NCBI GenBank assembly: GCA_028277545.1 | Contig: JANQGB010000039.1 | Location: 1 to 8,473, forward strand | Source of the DNA: Phycisphaerae bacterium | Lineage (GTDB): Bacteria; Planctomycetota; Phycisphaerae; UBA1845 | Direction: 5' to 3' | DNA: 8,473 nt | Part shown: positions 6,822 to 8,473 of the stretch, one piece after another | How positions within the stretch are numbered: the stretch's first letter is position 1 | Layout of the letters: each line of letters starts with the position of its first letter | Translations under genes and position numbers: made by a program | Notes under the pieces: model-generated | Told to the model about the DNA's origin: nothing | The model's database searches: none | Seen by the model: the letters and a program-made list of their open reading frames with translations, nothing else

Positions 6822-6850
6822 CCCCACCCCTTCCTGCGGAAGGGATGGGG
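6822..6850. terminator. Hairpin of repeat copy 1, possible bidirectional terminator
   Basis: Two 13-base arms (CCCCACCCCTTCC and GGAAGGGATGGGG) around a TGC loop match at 12 of 13 positions. The one mismatch is C opposite A on the + strand but becomes a G-U pair in a - strand transcript. It sits about 75 bases after the SPFH stop, between convergent genes. There is no T-tract, so a terminator role is inferred from position. Confidence 0.45.
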
Positions 6851-6888
6851 CACCCAGCTAACGGCCGTGGGTGGCGCGAAGCCCGTAG

Positions 6889-7036
6889 GCTGCATCTTGA
6901 TGCACCAGCAGCAGCGCCGGTCGCTGGTGCTGCAACGTGGCAGCGTGAGCTGGTCGTCTGGCTCCCCACCCCTTCCTGCGGAAGGGATGGGGCACCCAGC
7001 GAGAGCTATTGGCCGTGGGCGGAGCGAAGCCCGTAG
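6889..7036. repeat. Long intergenic repeat, copy 2
   Basis: This unit of 148 bases is nearly identical to copy 1 over its first ~110 bases. It is six bases longer because of AGAGCTATT-like sequence in place of TAAC before GGCCGTGGG. It ends with GCGAAGCCCGTAGG, the same junction that precedes copy 2, which shows a head-to-tail arrangement. Confidence 0.85.
6964..6992. terminator. Hairpin of repeat copy 2, possible bidirectional terminator
   Basis: Same 13-base arms and TGC loop as in copy 1, with no base change. The identical stem in both copies, while flanking bases differ, is mild evidence that the structure matters. Confidence 0.45.
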
Positions 7037-7079
7037 GGTGCATCTTGATGCACCATTACTGACGGTCTGGGGCACCGGT
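7037..7079. repeat. Long intergenic repeat, truncated copy 3
   Basis: The exact palindrome (7037-7054) is followed by only about 13 unrelated bases and then TGGGGCACC, which matches the end of the hairpin segment in the full copies. I read this as a third copy with the middle deleted, although the TGGGGCACC match is short. Confidence 0.5.
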
Positions 7080-7083
7080 CCTC

Positions 7084-7266
7084 TCAATCGAGTTCAACAG
7101 ACTCCTTCAGCATGCGGAGCATCCGGTCCTGCCGCTCCAACACGTCCTTGATTGCCAGGCGCAAGCCCTGCGGGCTCTGGGTGTCGTAGCTGCTCACCAA
7201 CTCGCCGGGACGGCGCTCCAGCAGGGCGGTAATACGCCTGAGCAGGTTCTTTCGTTTGATCGTCAT
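7084..7266 (-). CDS. Small unknown helical protein (60 residues)
   Basis: An ATG at 7266 opens a 60-residue ORF preceded by GGAG seven bases upstream (7274-7277 on the complement), a good ribosome binding site. A longer reading up to 7386 would translate the repeat hairpin and is not credible. The product is basic at the start (MTIKRKNLLRR), with amphipathic helices (ITALLERRPGELV, then LRLAIKDVLERQDRMLRMLKE) and an acidic end. It looks soluble, with no cysteines or membrane segment. I do not recognise it. It lies between repeat fragments on both sides and ends about 335 bases from the SPFH stop, facing it. The repeat setting lowers certainty, but start signal and composition favour a real gene; a toxin-antitoxin or structural small protein cannot be told apart here. 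Confidence 0.5.
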   Translation of the reverse strand: MTIKRKNLLRRITALLERRPGELVSSYDTQSPQGLRLAIKDVLERQDRMLRMLKESVELD

Positions 7267-7273
7267 GGCCCGG

Positions 7274-7277
7274 CTCC
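7274..7277 (-). promoter_or_regulatory. Ribosome binding site of the small - strand ORF
   Basis: GGAG on the complement, seven bases before the ATG at 7266; it decides this start over the longer frame that reads through the repeat. Confidence 0.5.
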
Positions 7278-7300
7278 ATCTCGGATTATGCGTTTCGATT

Positions 7301-7334
7301 CTCCACCCCTTCCTGCGGAAAGGATAGGGCACCT
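7301..7334. repeat. Isolated hairpin segment of the repeat, upstream of the small - strand ORF
   Basis: CTCCACCCCTTCC, TGC loop, GGAAAGGATAGGG and GCACC match the hairpin segment of copies 1 and 2 with a few changes. Of the four broken pairs on the + strand, three (C opposite A) become G-U pairs if the - strand is transcribed; the fourth is T-G on the + strand. The flanking palindrome is missing. Confidence 0.7.
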
Positions 7335-7600
7335 TGTATATGTCTAACAACGTCGCGAAGCAGCCGGGACAACGCTGTAACTGCAAGTTCGTGACAACGC
7401 GGCCTCTAGTGCCGCCGTTTGGCAGCGTGAGTTCAATCAGTGATCACCACGGCCTGCGGAAGGAACGCGGCACGCGGCGAGAACGCGCCCATCGCGTGGG
7501 CCGCGGTGCGTGCGGAGTGGAGGCGGCTGGGTTCACCTCGCGCTCCGGCCGGCGACCTGCGCTGTCGCTGACTCGGGCAAAGTGCGCCGGCACGTTGGGC
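7335..7600. other. Intergenic region with a decayed repeat and no gene seen
   Basis: Between the hairpin remnant and the end of the large - strand gene I find no ORF with a start signal and protein-like composition. The longest frames (a + frame from 7334 and a - frame from 7683) either run through repeat remnants or overlap the large - strand gene. The stretch 7335-7400 is less GC-rich than the rest and has no repeat similarity that I can see. Confidence 0.5.
7420..7487. repeat. Decayed remnant of the long intergenic repeat
   Basis: GGCAGCGTGAG (7421-7431), then CCTGCGGAAGG (7453-7463), then CGGCAC and GCGAGA appear in the same order and with nearly the same spacing as in copy 2. The hairpin is no longer intact. 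I see this as an old, degenerate copy. Confidence 0.45.
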
Positions 7601-8473
7601 TCATTCTCTGGCAAGGGGTACGTCGTCGAGACGGATCTCTCCCTTCCAGATGTCGTAGCAATCGACAGAGTTGCGGGCGGCACGCCGACTGGTGCGCAGG
7701 ATCAGATCGATCCGGTTGGCTTCGATCTTCTCTATCGGACCGCCTGAAACGCTCTTCCAGCCGACATCCCCTCTTGCCCAAGTCACGGTATCGATCGGTA
7801 CGGTCTGGTCTTCGTGCTGCAGCAGAACATCGAAAGCCAAGTCGGTGGTCAAGGGGGCGCTGAGTCTGAGCCACACGTGCAGGAAGTACTTCGAGCGGAA
7901 GAGCACGCGTTGTCGATGGAGCGTTGCGTCTTCGGCTTTGATGCGGTATCTGAGCGTGCTCGCCAGTTCGTCGTCGTGAACCAGCTTGATAGGGTCGGGG
8001 GCGTTGGTGGGCAGCACCTGCACCTCTGCTACGAAGCGCTCGGTGGATGACCAGACCGGATTGTTGCCCACCATCGACTGGACCGAGGGGGCGTACAGCG
8101 TATGCCGGCCCACGAAGACGACCTCCTGTAGCCCCTCCCGAATAGGCGCCAACGATGCCTTCTCGGGTGGGTACTCTATCTGCCCATCGAGGTCCTGGTG
8201 CCATAAGGGCACTATGATCGGGCAGGGCGCCGGGTCGGAGCCGATCTGGAGGCTGTCGACAGAGAATCGCCAGGTGTAGGGGCGGGTTGGCGAGCCGCAG
8301 TTCGCGTAGCCCACCTCGACGATGATCAGTTCGCCCAGTCTGACCGAGGGACGGGCCCGGAACCTGACCGGGGCGATTTGGCGGTAGAACCGCTCCTGGT
8401 CGTCTTTCGAAAGCAGTTTACGTGAGTCGCTGACGGCCAGCAGGTCTGCCCACAGGTCGCTCTGGACCCCGGC
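7601..8473 (-). CDS. C-terminal part of an unknown, probably beta-rich protein
   Basis: The frame is open from the right edge of the window to a TGA at 7601-7603, giving 290 residues; a GTG at 8314 is not a likely start because 53 protein-like residues precede it without a stop. No start, signal peptide or membrane helix is visible. The sequence alternates hydrophobic and polar residues in many short strands (RLGELIIVEVGYANCG, FVAEVQVLP, FLHVWLRLSAPL, RIDLILRTS) and ends DCYDIWKGEIRLDDVPLARE, as expected of beta-sandwich or Ig-like domains in secreted or envelope proteins. It has only a few cysteines and no catalytic motif that I recognise. It is transcribed toward the repeat region and the small ORF, with about 330 bases between. 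I cannot assign a family. Confidence 0.85.
   Translation of the reverse strand, partial: AGVQSDLWADLLAVSDSRKLLSKDDQERFYRQIAPVRFRARPSVRLGELIIVEVGYANCGSPTRPYTWRFSVDSLQIGSDPAPCPIIVPLWHQDLDGQIEYPPEKASLAPIREGLQEVVFVGRHTLYAPSVQSMVGNNPVWSSTERFVAEVQVLPTNAPDPIKLVHDDELASTLRYRIKAEDATLHRQRVLFRSKYFLHVWLRLSAPLTTDLAFDVLLQHEDQTVPIDTVTWARGDVGWKSVSGGPIEKIEANRIDLILRTSRRAARNSVDCYDIWKGEIRLDDVPLARE

Larger units (their letters stand above)
6744..6888. repeat. Long intergenic repeat, copy 1
   Basis: This is the first unit of a tandem repeat with a period of 142 bases to the next copy. It contains, in order, the palindrome GGTGCATCTTGATGCACC (6747-6764), an inverted pair GCACCAGC/GCTGGTGC (6760-6767 and 6781-6788), a conserved AACGTGGCAGCGTGAG block, a long GC hairpin (6822-6850), and a GGCCGTGGG...GCGAAGCCCGTAGG tail. 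Over the first ~110 bases I count five differences from copy 2. It directly follows the SPFH stop codon. Confidence 0.85.

Noticed and set aside
3178..6827. Very long - strand open frames opposite the SPFH genes (635 and 641 codons)
   Set aside because: The + strand frames carry recognisable membrane anchors, SPFH domains and coiled coils. The antisense frames are mirror images caused by codon bias in GC-rich DNA.
6743..7060. CRISPR array
   Set aside because: The repeat units are ~145 bases, joined head to tail without unique spacers, and carry internal hairpins; this is not CRISPR architecture and no cas gene is present.
6755..7151. Short frames across the repeats (proteins with repeated QHQRPALLLVHQD-like text)
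   Set aside because: They simply translate the DNA repeat, in several frames and on both strands, with no start signals.
7334..7360. Promoter for the small - strand ORF (TTGTTA/TATCCT read leftward)
   Set aside because: The hexamers are weak and the -10 candidate lies inside the repeat hairpin.
7334..7747. A + strand frame of 137 codons
   Set aside because: It begins at the hairpin remnant, crosses the decayed repeat and overlaps the better supported - strand gene; its composition is Arg/Gly-rich and not protein-like.

Overview
The window is GC-rich bacterial chromosomal DNA. The gene set suggests a member of the Planctomycetota or a related lineage of the PVC/FCB sort: a DUF1844 protein, a rhomboid protease with a C-terminal TPR-like tail, two adjacent membrane-anchored SPFH proteins, and several large conserved-looking genes that I cannot name. 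This placement is an inference from gene content and protein style; there is no rRNA or other marker. I see no tRNA, rRNA, CRISPR array, transposase or phage gene.

Region 1 (1-3036, + strand) holds the 3' part of a roughly 420-residue unknown protein whose start lies upstream of the window, a 134-residue DUF1844 protein, and a 400-residue rhomboid intramembrane serine protease with intact Ser/His catalytic residues and a helical-repeat tail. Region 2 (3037-3450, + strand) encodes one tiny membrane protein with a zinc ribbon, preceded by one DNA dyad and followed by a strong GC hairpin. Region 3 (3451-6746, + strand) is a clear two-gene unit of paralogous SPFH/band-7 proteins joined by a 4-base ATGA overlap. 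Both have an N-terminal signal anchor, three repeated beta-type modules, an SPFH domain, a long charged coiled coil and a conserved C-terminal cap, an order that recalls major vault protein as well as HflK/HflC and prohibitins.

Region 4 (about 6743-7600) is a repeat-rich spacer where the + strand SPFH unit converges on - strand genes. It holds two nearly identical copies of a ~145-base repeat, a truncated third copy and two remnants. Each full copy contains an 18-base palindrome and a long GC hairpin. A 60-residue - strand ORF with a good ribosome binding site sits inside it. Region 5 (7601-8473, - strand) is the C-terminal 290 residues of an unrecognised, probably beta-rich protein that enters from beyond the right edge.

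A plausible functional reading is a membrane-organisation locus. The SPFH pair would form a large hetero-oligomeric cage or ring on the outer face of the inner membrane, with a rhomboid protease and a small zinc-ribbon membrane protein encoded next to it. The link between the rhomboid and the SPFH proteins rests on proximity only.
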